A stretch of 64,000 nucleotides of DNA, taken from positions 2,917,001-2,981,000 of the forward strand of contig NZ_CP045644.1 in NCBI RefSeq assembly GCF_009498455.1, in the 5' to 3' direction. Below the pieces are notes generated by a model. That model was not told the DNA's origin. It saw nothing but the letters and a program-made list of their open reading frames with translations, and searched no databases. A program made the position numbers and the translations under genes. Every line of letters begins with the position of its first letter. The first letter of the stretch is position 1. Shown in pieces: positions 51,459 through 63,638 of the stretch. The DNA is from Variovorax paradoxus. GTDB taxonomy: Bacteria; Pseudomonadota; Gammaproteobacteria; Burkholderiales; Burkholderiaceae_C.

Positions 51459-53693
51459 TCAGACCGCCGGGGCCAGCACCGCGTTCAGCGTGGGGCTGGG
51501 GCGCATCACGGCTTCGTACTTGGCCTTGTCGGCCAGGTAGTAGCCGCCGATGTCCACGGGCTTGCCCTGCACGGCCGCGAGTTCGTCGACGATCTTCTTT
51601 TCGTTGGCGGTGAGCGCCTCGGCGAGCTTCTTGAACTTGGCTTGCAGGTCCTTGTCCTCGGTCTGCGCGGCGAGTTCCTGGGCCCAGTACATGGCCAGGT
51701 AGAACTGGCTGCCGCGGTTGTCGAGCTGACCGGTCTTGGGCGACGGGTTCTTGTTGTTGTCGAGCAGCTGGCCCGTGGCCGCGTCGAGCGTCTTGGACAG
51801 GATCTTGGCTTGCGCGTTGCCGGTCTTCAGGCCCAGGTCTTCCAGGCTCACTGCCAGCGCGAGGAATTCGCCGAGCGAATCCCAGCGCAGGTGGTTTTCT
51901 TCCACCAGCTGCTGCACGTGCTTGGGGGCCGAGCCGCCCGCGCCGGTCTCGTACATGCCGCCGCCGGCCATCAGGGGCACGATCGACAGCATCTTGGCGG
52001 AGGTACCCAGTTCCATGATGGGGAACAGGTCGGTCAGGTAGTCGCGCAGGATGTTGCCGGTGGCGCTGATGGTGTCCAGGCCGCGCACGACGCGCTCCAG
52101 CGTGTAGCGCATGGCACGCACCTGGCTCATGATCTGGATGTCCAGGCCCGTGGTGTCGTGCTCGTGCAGGTACATCTTGACCTTGGTGATCAGCTGCGCC
52201 TCGTGCGGGCGGTAGGCGTCGAGCCAGAACACGACCGGCATGCCGGAGTTGCGTGCGCGGTTGACGGCCAGCTTCACCCAGTCGCGAATGGCGGCGTCCT
52301 TGACCTGGCACATGCGCCAGATGTCGCCCTTCTCCACGTCTTCGCTCATCAGCACTTCGCCGGTGTCCAGGTCGGTGATGTTGGCCACGCCGTCTTCGGC
52401 GATTTCGAAGGTCTTGTCGTGCGAGCCGTACTCTTCGGCCTTCTGGGCCATGAGGCCGACGTTGGGCACGGTGCCCATGGTCTTGGGGTCGAAGGCGCCG
52501 TGCCACTTGCAGAAGTTGATGATCTCCTGGTAGATGCGGGCGAAGGTCGATTCGGGCATCACGGCCTTGACGTCCTTCAGGCGGCCGTCGGCGCCCCACA
52601 TCTTGCCGCCGTTGCGGATCATGGCGGGCATCGAGGCGTCCACGATCACGTCGTTGGGCGAGTGGAAGTTGGTGATGCCCTTGGCCGAGTCGACCATGGC
52701 CAGCTCGGGGCGGCCTTCGTGGCAGGCGTGCAGGTCGCGCTTGATCTCGTCCTGCGTGCTCTGGGGCAGCGTGGCGATCTTGTTGTACAGGTCGACCATG
52801 CCGTTGTTGACGTTGATGCCCAGCTCGTCGAACAGCTTGCCGTGTTTCTCGAAGGCTTCCTTGTAGAAGATCTTCACGCAGTGGCCGAACACGATGGGGT
52901 GCGAGACCTTCATCATGGTGGCCTTGACGTGCAGCGAGAACATGACGCCGGTCTTGTGCGCGTCTTCGATTTCCTTTTCATAGAAGGCCAGCAGGGCCTT
53001 CTTGCTCATGAACATGGAGTCGATGATCTCGCGGTCGAGCAGGGCCACCTTGGGCTTGAGCACGATGGTCTTGCCGCTCTTGGTGATCAGTTCCATCTTG
53101 ACGTTGCGCGCGCGGTCCAGGGTCATGGACTTTTCGCCGTGATAGAAGTCGCCGCCGTGCATGTGCGAGACGTGCGAGCGCGAGGCCTGGCTCCACTCGG
53201 CCATGCTGTGCGGGTTCTTGCGGGCGTATTCCTTCACGGCGCGGGGCGCGCGGCGGTCGGAGTTGCCTTCGCGCAGCACGGGGTTCACGGCGCTGCCGGT
53301 GCACTTGTTGTAGCGCGTGCGGATGTCCTTGTCCTCGTCCGAGGTCGGGTTCTCCGGGTAGTCGGGAATCTTGTAGCCCTTGCCCTGCAGCTCCTTGATG
53401 GCCGACTTGAGCTGCGACACCGAGGCGCTGATGTTGGGCAGCTTGATGATGTTGGCGTCAGGCCGCAGCGTGAGCTTGCCCAGTTCGGCCAGGTTGTCGG
53501 GCACCTTTTGGTCGTCGCTCAGGAACTCGGGGAACTCGCCCAGGACGCGGGCGGCCACCGAGATGTCGCTCGTCGTCACGTTGATGCCGGCCGGCGCGGT
53601 GAAGGCGCGCACGATGGGCAGGAAGGCGTAGGTCGCCAGCAGCGGCGCCTCGTCGGTGAGGGTGTAGACGATGGTGGGTTGCTTCGTGCTCAT
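51459..53693 (-). CDS. icd: NADP-dependent isocitrate dehydrogenase, monomeric type
   Basis: A 744-residue TCA-cycle enzyme of the monomeric (IDH-II) class, which oxidises isocitrate to 2-oxoglutarate. Recognisable segments include [40 protein letters not shown] (substrate region), [20 protein letters not shown], and [20 protein letters not shown] near the NADP site. Length and motifs match the family; no dimeric Icd is in the window. The start ATG at 53693 is the conserved one. A long non-coding region (53694-53893) precedes it, with no clear promoter seen by eye. Confidence 0.96.
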   Translation of the reverse strand: MSTKQPTIVYTLTDEAPLLATYAFLPIVRAFTAPAGINVTTSDISVAARVLGEFPEFLSDDQKVPDNLAELGKLTLRPDANIIKLPNISASVSQLKSAIKELQGKGYKIPDYPENPTSDEDKDIRTRYNKCTGSAVNPVLREGNSDRRAPRAVKEYARKNPHSMAEWSQASRSHVSHMHGGDFYHGEKSMTLDRARNVKMELITKSGKTIVLKPKVALLDREIIDSMFMSKKALLAFYEKEIEDAHKTGVMFSLHVKATMMKVSHPIVFGHCVKIFYKEAFEKHGKLFDELGINVNNGMVDLYNKIATLPQSTQDEIKRDLHACHEGRPELAMVDSAKGITNFHSPNDVIVDASMPAMIRNGGKMWGADGRLKDVKAVMPESTFARIYQEIINFCKWHGAFDPKTMGTVPNVGLMAQKAEEYGSHDKTFEIAEDGVANITDLDTGEVLMSEDVEKGDIWRMCQVKDAAIRDWVKLAVNRARNSGMPVVFWLDAYRPHEAQLITKVKMYLHEHDTTGLDIQIMSQVRAMRYTLERVVRGLDTISATGNILRDYLTDLFPIMELGTSAKMLSIVPLMAGGGMYETGAGGSAPKHVQQLVEENHLRWDSLGEFLALAVSLEDLGLKTGNAQAKILSKTLDAATGQLLDNNKNPSPKTGQLDNRGSQFYLAMYWAQELAAQTEDKDLQAKFKKLAEALTANEKKIVDELAAVQGKPVDIGGYYLADKAKYEAVMRPSPTLNAVLAPAV

Positions 53694-53893
53694 GCGCTTG
53701 CTTCCGTAGGTTCTGGGTTGTCGAGAGGGCTGAAATTTCATTGGGCGAAATGGACTTTCGCCGGAGCCCCCCATTGTCGCCCGGTCGGGCCGGGGCGCGG
53801 TCGGAGAAACCCCGATGACCCCGCTGCCGGGGCTCGCGAAGACCGAGCGCGCGGCCTTCTGCGACGGGGCCCTGTACCGCTGACGACCGCCGT

Positions 53894-55216
53894 TCAGTGG
53901 CGCGGCACCGTCACCGCGCCCACATGCAGCGTGCGCCCGGCGCCCAGCCCCGCGATGACCAGCGCCACGCCCAGGCCGACGAACAGCCAGGCCGAGGCGT
54001 GGAAGCTGCCGGTCCAGCCGTGCAGCAGGCCGGCCAGCAGCGGGCCGAAGGCCGCCACCATGTAGCCCACGCCCTGGGCCATGCCCGACAGGTGCGCGGC
54101 GATGTGCGAATCGGGCGAGCGCAGCACGATCATGGTGAGCGCCAGCGCGAAGGTGCCGCCCTGCGAAATGCCGAGCACCACGGCCCAGGTCCACATGCCG
54201 CCGGGGGCGTCGAGCGGCGCGAACAGCATGGCCAGCATGGCCGCCACGGTCATCGCCGACAGCACCACCGCCAGCGCGCGCTGGTTGCGCAGCTTCACGG
54301 CCAGTGCGGGCACCACGAGGCAGGTCACGACCTGCGTCATGACCGACAGCGACACCACGTAGCCGGCCATTTCGCCGCTGAGCCCGCGCTCGCGCAGGAT
54401 CGGCGCGAGCCAGCCCATCACGATGTACGCCAGAGCCGATTGCAGCCCCATGAAGAAGGTGACCTGCCAGGCCAGCCGGTCGCGCCACAGGCCGCGCACG
54501 GTGAAGCCTGATTCGCTCGCCACCGGCTTGAGCGGCAGCGCCTGCGGTGCCCAGATGAAGGTGACCAGCGCGGCCGGCACGGCCCACATGGCGAGCGCCA
54601 GCGTCCAGCCGCCGCCCAGCGCGTGCTCCAGCGGCACCGTGAGGCCCGCGGCGCTGGCGGCGCCGCCGCACACGGCCATGGTGTACAGGCCCATCATCAG
54701 CGCGGCCTGCTTGGCGAAGTCGCGCTTCACCAGGCCCGAGAGCAGCACGTTCGACACCGCGATGCCGCTGCCCGCGATGGCCGAGGCCAGGAACAGCAGC
54801 GGGATGTTGCCGGTGCCGCGCAGCAGCGTGCCCACGCCGATCAGCACCATGCAGCCCAGCAGCGTGCGCTCGGTGCCGAAGCGGCGGCCGAGCCAGGGCG
54901 CCATCGGCGCGAACACGCCCAGGCAGACGATCGGCAGCGTGGTCAGCAGGCTCGCGGCGGTGGCCGACAGGCCGGTGGCGCGGATGATCTCCGGCAGCAC
55001 CACCGACAGGCTGGCGAACACCGGCCGCAGGTTGAAGGCGATGAGCACCACCGTGAGGCCAAGCAGCAGTTGGCGGCCCCGGCTGGGTGTCGGTGTGGGG
55101 CGCGGCGCGGGCAGGCTGTCGACCTCGGCGTCGATCAGCAGTTCTTCGGCGCTGGATGGCGCCGCCTGGGTGCGCGCCGTGGTGGCCGCACCCGTGGGCA
55201 AGGTCATGGAGTTCAT
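53894..55216 (-). CDS. MFS transporter of the CynX/NimT family
   Basis: A 440-residue major facilitator with about 12 transmembrane helices after a 48-residue cytoplasmic N-terminus. The family segments are [45 protein letters not shown], and [20 protein letters not shown]. CynX/NimT proteins include the E. coli cyanate-linked CynX and 2-nitroimidazole transporters, but most are of unknown substrate. Its start overlaps the GntR stop by 4 nt, so regulator and transporter are coupled. M1 is used; M4 is possible. Confidence 0.85.
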   Translation of the reverse strand: MNSMTLPTGAATTARTQAAPSSAEELLIDAEVDSLPAPRPTPTPSRGRQLLLGLTVVLIAFNLRPVFASLSVVLPEIIRATGLSATAASLLTTLPIVCLGVFAPMAPWLGRRFGTERTLLGCMVLIGVGTLLRGTGNIPLLFLASAIAGSGIAVSNVLLSGLVKRDFAKQAALMMGLYTMAVCGGAASAAGLTVPLEHALGGGWTLALAMWAVPAALVTFIWAPQALPLKPVASESGFTVRGLWRDRLAWQVTFFMGLQSALAYIVMGWLAPILRERGLSGEMAGYVVSLSVMTQVVTCLVVPALAVKLRNQRALAVVLSAMTVAAMLAMLFAPLDAPGGMWTWAVVLGISQGGTFALALTMIVLRSPDSHIAAHLSGMAQGVGYMVAAFGPLLAGLLHGWTGSFHASAWLFVGLGVALVIAGLGAGRTLHVGAVTVPRH

Positions 55217-55893
55217 GCGGTGCCCAGCGCCAGGACGTGCATCGTCGGCGCCATCAGGTCGCGCACGGCGGCGGCCGCACGCGCGGGGTCGCCGCTGGCA
55301 ATGCCCTCGACGATGGCGCGGTGCGCCGCCTCGTCGGGCTCGGGCAGGCTGGTGCTCAGCGTGCTGGCGATGGTTTCCTTGATGTAGCCGGTGATGAAGC
55401 GGCAGGTCTCGACCAGCGCCAGGTTGCCCGACACATCGACGATGGCCAGGTGAAAGGCCAGGTCGCGCTCGATGAAGGCGGCGCCGCCGTCGGCCGCATC
55501 GGGCTGGCCGCGCTTGTCGAGCAGGGCGTTGAGACGGCGCAGGTCTTTCGCAGTGTGGCGCACGGCGGCGAGCCGGGCGGCTTCGACCTCGAGCGCGCGG
55601 CGCACCTCGAACTGGTCGCGCAAGCTCGCCAGGCGCAGCTTCTGCAGGCTGGCCGAAGGGTCGAAGCCCGAGCGCACGTAGGTGCCCGAACCCTGGCGCA
55701 CCTCGAGCAGGCCGCGCGAGACCAGCGTCTTCACCGCCTCGCGCACCGTGCCGCGGCTCACGCCCAGCAGCTGCGCCAGCTGCGGTTCGATGGGAATGCG
55801 CGAGCCGATGGGCCAGCGGCCTGCGGCGATCTCGGTGCGGATGCTGTTCGCGGCGGCGTCGGCCAGGGAGGTGCGGGGAGGTTGGACGAGCAT
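55213..55893 (-). CDS. GntR family regulator of the FadR/FCD subfamily
   Basis: A 226-residue repressor. The winged HTH is [20 protein letters not shown] and [35 protein letters not shown]. The C-terminal FCD domain (about 90-226) has [19 protein letters not shown] with conserved His residues that bind a metal and a carboxylate ligand. It directly precedes and overlaps the MFS gene. A promoter with overlapping palindrome (55910-55945) lies upstream, consistent with autoregulation. Confidence 0.9.
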   Translation of the reverse strand: MLVQPPRTSLADAAANSIRTEIAAGRWPIGSRIPIEPQLAQLLGVSRGTVREAVKTLVSRGLLEVRQGSGTYVRSGFDPSASLQKLRLASLRDQFEVRRALEVEAARLAAVRHTAKDLRRLNALLDKRGQPDAADGGAAFIERDLAFHLAIVDVSGNLALVETCRFITGYIKETIASTLSTSLPEPDEAAHRAIVEGIASGDPARAAAAVRDLMAPTMHVLALGTA

Positions 55894-55909
55894 GGGTCAG
55901 GCCGGCTTA

Positions 55910-55945
55910 TTCATTGAATGATTGGATGAATTTAACCATTGTCAA
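55910..55945 (-). promoter_or_regulatory. Candidate promoter and operator for the gntR-MFS operon
   Basis: On the - strand a consensus -35 box TTGACA (55945-55940) is followed after 16-17 nt by an AT-rich AATCAT-like -10. The palindrome TCATT-G-AATGA (55911-55921) overlaps this region. Its position suits autorepression by the GntR protein. Confidence 0.4.
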
Positions 55946-55992
55946 AAAGCCGCAGTCGGCGGGAGGGGCATGAAGCCCGGCCGCCGACCGGA

Positions 55993-57444
55993 TCACCAGC
56001 TGCCCGAAGCGCCGCCGCCGCTGCTTGAACCGCCGCTGTCCGAAGACGAGGAGGACGACGATGACGAACTGCTGCTGCTCCAGCCGCTGTCGTCATCGTC
56101 GCTGCTGCCCGATTCCCAGACGCCGGGCGGCAGGAAGCCGATCAGCATCGAGAAGAACGCCGCCAGCGCGATGGGAATCCACGAGGTGTCCGGCACCGGG
56201 CCGGGCGAGGTTTCATGGAACACGTAGCCGCAGATGCCCGCCACGATGACCAGCCGGACGAAGAAGCTGACCACGCTGCGCTGGAAGGTGTTGACCATGC
56301 AGCGCAGGATGACCACCGCGAACAGCGTCACGCCGCCGATGCACAGCGCCCACAGAAAGCCCCACCAGAAGCGCTCGGCGCCGACCGTGAATGCGATGGC
56401 GACCAGCGACGCGATCACGGCCACGAAGCCGCCCATGAAGATGGCCGCCGTGCGCGACATGCCGCAGAGAAAGCCCAGGCCGTAGCCGAAGATCGCCGGC
56501 ATCGCCAGCACCAGCGCGATGGGCGGATTCAGCAGCGCAGCGCCGGCTGCCAGCGGGCCGGCCCCGAGCAGGCCGAGCACCAGGCGCAGGTCGCGCGGGG
56601 CAGGGCGCGCACGCGCCGGTTCGGGCTTCATGGCCGCCAGCGCGTCGGCCCAGGGCTCGGGGCCCGCACTGCCTTTGCGCGTGCTCTTGCGTTTTTTCTC
56701 TTCGGCACGCCGCGAGGCCGAGGTGCCGCGCGGCGGGTCGCGCTCGATGCCGCGGCCGTGGTAGATGCCCAGGCCCAGGCCCCACAGCAGCACGCCCAGC
56801 AGGCTCCAGCCTTCGGGTGTGACCTTGCCGCCGCTCGTCAGGCTGGTGGTTTTCTCGTCGTCGGGTGCGGGGGCGGGTGCGGCGGCGTGGTCCACGGCGA
56901 TCTGCTGCGACTCGGGCGCGACGAAGCTCACCTCGCCGTCGAGCAGCCGCGCGAGCGCGCCCACCGCCGACTGCACACCGCCGCCGAAGTCGCCCTCGCG
57001 AAAGCGCGGCGCCATCTCGCGGTCGATGATGCGGGCCGCCTGGATGTCGGTCACCGTGCCTTCGAGCCCGGCGCCGACCTCGATGCGCATGCGCCGGTCT
57101 TTCTGCGCCACGAGCAGCAGGATGCCGTCGTCGGCCTCGCTGCGGCCCAGCCGCCATTTGGCGAACACGCGCGTGGCGTAGGCCTCGATGGTGTCTTCGC
57201 CCGTGGTCGGCACGATGAGCACCGCGAGTTGGGCCTCGGTGCGGCTCTGGATGTCGGCGATCTGCTGGCGCAGCGCATCGGCCTCGCGGGGCGCCAGCGC
57301 CTGTGCGAGGTCGACCACGCGCGAACTCATCGCGGGCACCGGCACGGGCTTGCCCTGCGCGACACGAGGGCCTGCGAGGCACAGCACGACCAGCAAGGCC
57401 AGGCTCAGCGATAGCCAGCGAGGCATCAACATTCGTCCGTTCAT
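55993..57444 (-). CDS. TPM-domain (YgcG-like) membrane protein with poly-Ser tail
   Basis: A 483-residue protein with a signal peptide (LSLALLVVLCLAGPRVAQG). The periplasmic TPM domain (about residues 38-165) has RVVDLAQALAPREADALRQQ, AQLAVLIVPTTGEDTIEAYA, and DDGILLLVAQKDRRMRIEVG. A linker and a C-terminal block of several transmembrane helices (about 285-445) follow. The tail is SSDDDDSGWSS, then a run of 14 Ser, and GGSSSGGGASGSW, typical of this family. Similar proteins in plants and bacteria are linked to photosystem repair or envelope stress, but no function is known here. The start overlaps the pbpC stop by 4 nt. Confidence 0.86.
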   Translation of the reverse strand: MNGRMLMPRWLSLSLALLVVLCLAGPRVAQGKPVPVPAMSSRVVDLAQALAPREADALRQQIADIQSRTEAQLAVLIVPTTGEDTIEAYATRVFAKWRLGRSEADDGILLLVAQKDRRMRIEVGAGLEGTVTDIQAARIIDREMAPRFREGDFGGGVQSAVGALARLLDGEVSFVAPESQQIAVDHAAAPAPAPDDEKTTSLTSGGKVTPEGWSLLGVLLWGLGLGIYHGRGIERDPPRGTSASRRAEEKKRKSTRKGSAGPEPWADALAAMKPEPARARPAPRDLRLVLGLLGAGPLAAGAALLNPPIALVLAMPAIFGYGLGFLCGMSRTAAIFMGGFVAVIASLVAIAFTVGAERFWWGFLWALCIGGVTLFAVVILRCMVNTFQRSVVSFFVRLVIVAGICGYVFHETSPGPVPDTSWIPIALAAFFSMLIGFLPPGVWESGSSDDDDSGWSSSSSSSSSSSSSDSGGSSSGGGASGSW

Positions 57445-59672
57445 CGGCGCGCTCCCTTTGCTGCCACCACACCCGCACCGCGCACTTCGACGCGGCGCTG
57501 ATCAACCACCTTGCCGCTCGCATCGACCAACTCGATCAGGTGCCGGCCCGGCCATGGCAGCCATTGCGCGCTGTTGCCGCGCGCGTGGAACTTGCCATCG
57601 ATGCGCCACTGCACGCCGCGCCCTTCGGACTCGAAACGCACGCGCTGGCGCAGCGGCGGAATGTCGGGGTCGAGCGCGAGGATCGTGCCGTCGGACGGCG
57701 CCGTGATGCGCGCCGAGGCCGCATCGCTCGCCATGCCGGTGTCGAGCGCGAACAGCGGCTGCTCGGTGCCCTGCAAGAACCATTCGCTGCGCGCCGCTTC
57801 GAGCGGGCTGCCGTCGGCGCCGGGGCCGAAGCTCACGGGCGCCTCGACCAGTCCGGCGGGCGGCGTGGGCGCGCGGCTGGGTTCGCGGGCGTGCAGGAAG
57901 CGCATCACCTCGGCCCACACGGGCGCGGCGCCGCTGGTGCCGCTCACGTCCCACATCGAGGCGCCGCTCGCGTTGCCGACCCACACGCCGACCGTGTAAC
58001 GCTGCGACCAGCCCACGGCCCAGTTGTCGCGCATGTCCTTGCTGGTGCCGGTCTTCACGGCGGTCCAGAAGCGGGTCGAGAGGATGCTGTCCAGCCCGAA
58101 GGTGCGGGTACGCGCGTTCGGGTCCGAAAGGATGTCGCCGACGATGAAGGCGGCGCGCGGATCGAGCAGCGGCGCGGCCTCGGCGGGCTTCTGCTTGCTG
58201 GCCGGCGCAGGTGGGCGCGGCGTGAGCGTGGTCGCGCCGAAGCGTCCGCCGTTCGCCACCATGCGGTAGGCATTGGCCAGCGACAGCAGAGACACCTCGG
58301 CGCTGCCGAGCGCCAGGCTGTAGCCGTAGTAGTCGCCGCTCTCGCGCAGCGGCAGGCCGGCGGCGCGCAGCTCGCGCGCGAAGGCTTCGGGCGACACCAT
58401 CACCAGCGTGCGCACGGCCGGCACGTTGAGCGAGGCGGCCAGCGCGGTGCGCGCCGACACCGGGCCCTTGAAGCGCCGGTCGTAGTTCTGCGGAATGTAG
58501 AGGCCGCTCGCGGTGCTGATCTGCGCCGACGAGTCCTCGATGAGCGAAGCGGCCGTGATGCGCTTCTCGGCGATGGCCTGCGCGTACAGCAGCGGCTTGA
58601 GCGTGGAGCCGGGCTGGCGCAGCGCGGTCACGCCGTCCACCTCGGCGGCCTGGCTCAGCGGACCGGAGGAGCCGACCCAGGCCAGCACCTCGCCGCTCGC
58701 GTTGTCGAGCACCACGAGCGCGCCGTCTTCGACGTGGCGGTCGCGCAGCTCGCGCAGGTGGCGCTGCAGGCTGTCGAGCGCGTAGCGCTGCAGCGGCGCG
58801 CGCAAGGTGGTGCGGACGCTGACGGGTGCGGTGGACTTTTCATCCGCGGCACCACGCAACTCGCGCAGCACCCGCCGCGCGGCATGCGGCGCGATGCCTT
58901 CGTTGGGCTCGAATGCGCGCCGCTGCACCACCGCGCTGGTGAACATGTCGAGCGCCTCGCAGTCGGTCCTGGCGCCGGGCTCCATCACGCGCAGCACCTC
59001 GCAGGCGCGCTGCGCCACCAGCGCCGGGCGGGCGTTGGGCGCGCGCACCAGCGCGGCGGCCACGGCGGCCTCGCGCGCGTCGAGCCCGCTCGGGGCCTTG
59101 CTGAAGAGCGTGCGCGAGAGCGCGTCGATGCCGACGATCTCGCCGCGGAAGGGCACCGTGTTCAGGTAGGCCTCGAGGATCTGGTCCTTGCGCCAGCGGC
59201 GCTCCAGCTGCGTGGCGGCCACGGTCTGGCCGATCTTCTGCCTGAAGCTGCGCCCGCCCGCCGCGCGGCGCAGGTCGTCGTCGAGCAGGCCCGCGAGCTG
59301 CATGGTGATGGTCGAGGCGCCGCGCGTGCGCGTGTTCCACAGGTTGCCCCAGGCCGCGGCCGAGGCGGCGCGCCAGTCGACGCCGCTGTGTTCGTAGAAG
59401 CGCTTGTCTTCGCTCAGCAGCATCGCGGCGCGCAGCGCGGGCGACACGTCGGCCAGCGCGGTCCACTGGCCGCGCCGCACCGTGGGGTCGGTGCGCACGC
59501 GATGCAGCAACTCGCCCTGGCGGTCGAGCACGGCGGTTTCGGAGGAGCGGAAGTCGCGCTTCACTTCCTCGAAGCTGGCCAGCGCCCAGGCGGAGGGTGC
59601 GGCGGCTGCCGTCAGCAGGACCACGGCCAGGGTGTGCCGGGCGGTGGAAGAAAACGAGAACGCAAGAGGCAT
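57441..59672 (-). CDS. pbpC: Penicillin-binding protein 1C (bifunctional)
   Basis: A 743-residue class A PBP. A signal/anchor (LAVVLLTAAAAPSAWA) is followed by the glycosyltransferase domain with EDKRFYEHSGVDWRAA (catalytic Glu), GASTITMQLAGLLDDD and RKDQILEAYLNTVPF. The transpeptidase domain has SxxK in RQPGSTLKPLLYAQ, SxN in AASLNVPAVRT and KTGTSKDMRDNWAVG. The C-terminal BiPBP_C domain includes ITAPSDGTILALDPDIPPLR. The ATG at 59672 (MPLAFSFSSTARHTL) is used; an upstream ATG at 59720 adds 16 residues. The gene is transcribed toward and overlaps the TPM gene. Confidence 0.93.
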   Translation of the reverse strand: MPLAFSFSSTARHTLAVVLLTAAAAPSAWALASFEEVKRDFRSSETAVLDRQGELLHRVRTDPTVRRGQWTALADVSPALRAAMLLSEDKRFYEHSGVDWRAASAAAWGNLWNTRTRGASTITMQLAGLLDDDLRRAAGGRSFRQKIGQTVAATQLERRWRKDQILEAYLNTVPFRGEIVGIDALSRTLFSKAPSGLDAREAAVAAALVRAPNARPALVAQRACEVLRVMEPGARTDCEALDMFTSAVVQRRAFEPNEGIAPHAARRVLRELRGAADEKSTAPVSVRTTLRAPLQRYALDSLQRHLRELRDRHVEDGALVVLDNASGEVLAWVGSSGPLSQAAEVDGVTALRQPGSTLKPLLYAQAIAEKRITAASLIEDSSAQISTASGLYIPQNYDRRFKGPVSARTALAASLNVPAVRTLVMVSPEAFARELRAAGLPLRESGDYYGYSLALGSAEVSLLSLANAYRMVANGGRFGATTLTPRPPAPASKQKPAEAAPLLDPRAAFIVGDILSDPNARTRTFGLDSILSTRFWTAVKTGTSKDMRDNWAVGWSQRYTVGVWVGNASGASMWDVSGTSGAAPVWAEVMRFLHAREPSRAPTPPAGLVEAPVSFGPGADGSPLEAARSEWFLQGTEQPLFALDTGMASDAASARITAPSDGTILALDPDIPPLRQRVRFESEGRGVQWRIDGKFHARGNSAQWLPWPGRHLIELVDASGKVVDQRRVEVRGAGVVAAKGARR

Positions 59673-59761
59673 CGCAGCAGACGGGGCCGCAGGGCGGCAG
59701 GCAAAGCGGGGACGGCCCATTCTCCGCGATGCTTTCGGGGCGCCCTTCACACGCGGGCGCG

Positions 59762-62191
<2,430 letters not shown>

Positions 62192-62281
62192 CGGGTCTTT
62201 CGTCTTTGGAAGGGACACGGGGCCGCCACGGCGGCGGCGCCCGTGCAGGAGGTCAGGGGGCCGCGGCGCTGGTGGGCCGGC

Positions 62282-62692
62282 TCAGCGCGTCTGCTGGATG
62301 CGGATCAGGTTGCCCGCCGGGTCGCGCACCGCGCAGTCGCGCACGCCGTAGGGCTGGTCGGTGGGCTCCTGCACGATCTCGGTGTTGCGGGCCTGCAGCC
62401 GATCGAAGGTGCCTTCGAGGTCGGGCGTGGCCAGCAGCAGCGAGGCGAAGGTGCCCTTGGCCATCATCTCGGCGATGGTGCGGCGCTCGTCGTCGGTGAG
62501 CCCGGGCGTGGCGGCCGGCGGGTACAGCACGATGGAGGTGGCGGGCTGGCCGGCCGGGCCGACCGTGATCCAGTGCATGCCGCCATAGGCGACGTCGTTG
62601 CGCACCTCGAAGCCGAGGGTGTCGCGGTAGAAGGCCAGCGAGGCCTCGGGGTCGGTGTGCGGGAGAAAGCTCGAATGGATGCTGAGGTTCAT
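62282..62692 (-). CDS. VOC family (glyoxalase/bleomycin resistance-like) protein
   Basis: A 136-residue VOC-fold protein. The first module has HTDPEASLAFYRDTLGFEVR and the second VRDCAVRDPAGNLIRIQ, the family's metal- or ligand-site strand ends. Such proteins serve as isomerases, dioxygenases or antibiotic-binding proteins. No specific activity is assigned. Same strand as and between the UvrA2 and AraC genes with short gaps, so probably cotranscribed. Confidence 0.88.
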   Translation of the reverse strand: MNLSIHSSFLPHTDPEASLAFYRDTLGFEVRNDVAYGGMHWITVGPAGQPATSIVLYPPAATPGLTDDERRTIAEMMAKGTFASLLLATPDLEGTFDRLQARNTEIVQEPTDQPYGVRDCAVRDPAGNLIRIQQTR

Positions 62693-62723
62693 GGTGACGA
62701 GGGTCCGTAGTGGTGTCGGGCCG

Positions 62724-63170
<447 letters not shown>

Positions 63171-63353
63171 CGGGGCGGATCGTGCCACGTCGCTACGGCG
63201 TGCTCAAGCGCAGGCAAAGGTTCCACATCCGGTAACGAACTTCACACAAGCCACCGCATCTGGAAACCCGATGCGCACGCAGGTGGTCTTCAATACGGTA
63301 CGGGTTCGCAGCAGGCGCGCCCGACCGTACAGCTCACCCAAGGAGAACTTCGC

Positions 63354-63560
63354 ATGACAAAAACACTCGCGCTTCTGCTGGCCGCCTCGGCCATCCTGGT
63401 TGGTTGCGTGGTCGCGCCCTACGACCGGGGCCCGCCCCCGCGCGGCCATGGCTACGACCGCGACCGTGATGGCGTGCCCAACCGTTATGACCGCGACCGC
63501 GACAACGACGGCGTGCCCAATCGCTACGACCGCCGTCCGAACAACCCGTATCGCAACTGA
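63354..63560 (+). CDS. Small lipoprotein with Asp/Asn-rich calcium-motif-like repeats
   Basis: A 68-residue lipoprotein. The signal ALLLAASAILVGC has lipobox LVGC with Cys at about residue 18. The mature part has tandem units YDRDRDGVPNRYDRDRDNDG and VPNRYDRRPNNPYRN. The 'D.D.DG.pN..D' spacing resembles thrombospondin type 3 or EF-hand-like calcium loops, though the copies are few. A ribosome-binding AAGGAGAA precedes the ATG and a strong terminator follows. Role unknown; perhaps envelope metal or surface binding. Confidence 0.75.
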   Translation: MTKTLALLLAASAILVGCVVAPYDRGPPPRGHGYDRDRDGVPNRYDRDRDNDGVPNRYDRRPNNPYRN

Positions 63561-63585
63561 TACCGGGGCTGAAACCCCAAAAAGA

Positions 63586-63622
63586 AAGACCGCGAGGCGC
63601 ACAGCCCCGCGGTCTTTTTTTG
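63586..63622. terminator. Rho-independent terminator, probably bidirectional
   Basis: AAAGACCGCG (63586-63595) pairs with CGCGGTCTTT (63609-63618); TTTTGTG follows on the + strand and a T run (complement of AAAAAG at 63580-63585) on the - strand. It separates the convergent small lipoprotein and LysE-family genes. Confidence 0.9.
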
Positions 63623-63638
63623 TGTGCCGGACGTGTAC

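Noticed and set aside
53815..53883. Short + strand frame [20 protein letters not shown] followed by YR and a stop, upstream of icd
   Set aside because: Vaguely like the tail of an amidohydrolase, but no upstream homology continues, so it is probably chance. The 200-nt gap 53694-53893 is left as non-coding.
56030..56100. Repetitive TCG/TCC tract resembling a microsatellite
   Set aside because: It encodes the poly-Ser tail typical of TPM/YgcG proteins using mixed Ser codons, so it is protein-level low complexity rather than a DNA repeat element.
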